From UBA4615 sp044371545 (lineage in GTDB: Bacteria > Pseudomonadota > Gammaproteobacteria > Burkholderiales > Burkholderiaceae_E), in the NCBI GenBank assembly GCA_044371545.1, contig JBILTM010000272.1:1-5613 (forward strand): a DNA stretch of 5,613 bases, written 5' to 3'. The notes beneath the pieces are model-generated. The model worked only from the letters and a program-made list of their open reading frames with translations. It had not been told where the DNA came from and made no database searches. Made by a program: the position numbers and the translations under genes. Shown here in pieces: positions 5,210 to 5,613 of the stretch (position 1 is its first letter; the number at the start of each line of letters is the position of its first letter).

Positions 5210-5613
5210 ATGAGTGCCACCCGCCGTTCCCTGCTGCGCGCCGCCGGCGCCACCGGCCTGCTGTCCGCCGCCGGCCTGCCACTGCGCGCGTCCGCCCAGA
5301 GCCCGATCACCGTCGGCGTGATCTACGTCGGCCCGCGCGACGACTTCGGCTACAACCAGGCGCAGGCGCAGGCCGCCGCCGGGCTGAAGAAGATCGCCGG
5401 GGTGAAGGTCGTCGAGGAGGAGAAGGTCCCCGAGACCGTCGCCGTCCAGAAGACGATGGAGGCGATGATCAACCAGGACAAGGCCTCGCTGATCTTCGCG
5501 ACCTCGTTCGGCTACTTCGACCCGCACATGCTGCGGATGGCCGAGAAGTATCCGAAGGTGCGCTTCGCGCACGGCGGCGGCATGTGGACCGAGGGCAAGC
5601 ACCCGAAGAACGC
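5210..5613 (+). CDS. BMP-family (PnrA/TmpC-like) ABC transporter substrate-binding protein, 3' end cut off
   Basis: An ATG start at 5210 follows a clear AAGGAG (5199-5204) with 5-base spacing. The frame stays open to the window edge, so 134 residues are seen, somewhat over a third of the usual length. The N-terminus is a Tat signal peptide: TRRSLLR (4-10), a hydrophobic Ala/Leu/Gly stretch, and a likely cleavage site after ASA (27-29). There is no lipobox cysteine, so a soluble periplasmic protein is expected. The mature start ITVGVIYVGP (33-42) and DDFGYNQAQ (44-52), followed by IFATSFGYFDP (95-105) and the RFAHGGG region (118-124), match the BMP family. Characterised members (PnrA/TmpC) bind purine nucleosides; related proteins bind other purine-like or heterocyclic compounds. 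Its permeases and ATPase, of the sugar/nucleoside class, should follow beyond the window. It is not the binding protein of the Dpp-type transporter upstream. Confidence 0.92.
   Translation, partial: MSATRRSLLRAAGATGLLSAAGLPLRASAQSPITVGVIYVGPRDDFGYNQAQAQAAAGLKKIAGVKVVEEEKVPETVAVQKTMEAMINQDKASLIFATSFGYFDPHMLRMAEKYPKVRFAHGGGMWTEGKHPKN

Noticed and set aside
4883..5602. Minus-strand open frame spanning the intergenic region and the BMP gene
   Set aside because: The + strand at 5210 has a good Shine-Dalgarno, a Tat signal peptide and BMP-family motifs. The minus frame gives low-complexity protein.

Overview
The window is very GC-rich (about 70 % by eye), with strong G/C bias at third codon positions and tightly packed genes that often overlap. 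The genes resemble those of a high-GC proteobacterium, most likely a betaproteobacterium of the Burkholderiales. That placement rests on codon use, gene style and an exported Tat-type substrate-binding protein without a lipobox, which points to a Gram-negative periplasm; it is an inference.

Layout, all on the + strand. Positions 1-354 hold the 3' part of an HpxZ/AtzH-like gene (DUF3225, NTF2-like fold). It overlaps by 4 bases a complete peptide/nickel-type (Dpp/Opp) ABC transporter core: permease DppB-like (351-1364), permease DppC-like (1373-2248), ATPase DppD-like (2245-3228) and ATPase DppF-like (3201-4220). A GntR-family regulator of the FadR/FCD type (about 4261-4929) follows and closes the apparent operon. 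Positions 4930-5209 are non-coding. They hold several GC-rich inverted repeats, a hairpin plus TTTT that looks like an intrinsic terminator (5058-5080), a plausible sigma70-type promoter (5097-5125) flanked by a repeated 7-mer, and a hairpin in the predicted leader. From 5210 to the window end is the 5' part of a BMP-family (PnrA/TmpC-like) periplasmic substrate-binding protein with a Tat signal peptide.

How they fit together. HpxZ/AtzH proteins are usually encoded beside AtzG/AtzE-type amidohydrolases acting on small ureido or amide compounds (oxalurate, carboxybiuret). Overlapping stop and start codons tie this gene to the transporter. The likely picture is an operon that imports and hydrolyses a small amide, ureide or peptide-like nitrogen compound under a local GntR repressor. 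The transporter's own binding protein and the amidase are not in the window and probably lie upstream. The BMP protein belongs to another importer class (nucleoside/purine type) and starts a second transcription unit. A purine/ureide nitrogen-scavenging theme would connect both units, but the sequence here does not prove it.

I see no mobile element, CRISPR, tRNA or rRNA, and nothing that amounts to a new defence or enzymatic system. The more interesting points are the HpxZ-transporter coupling, the missing cognate binding protein, and the structured intergenic region.
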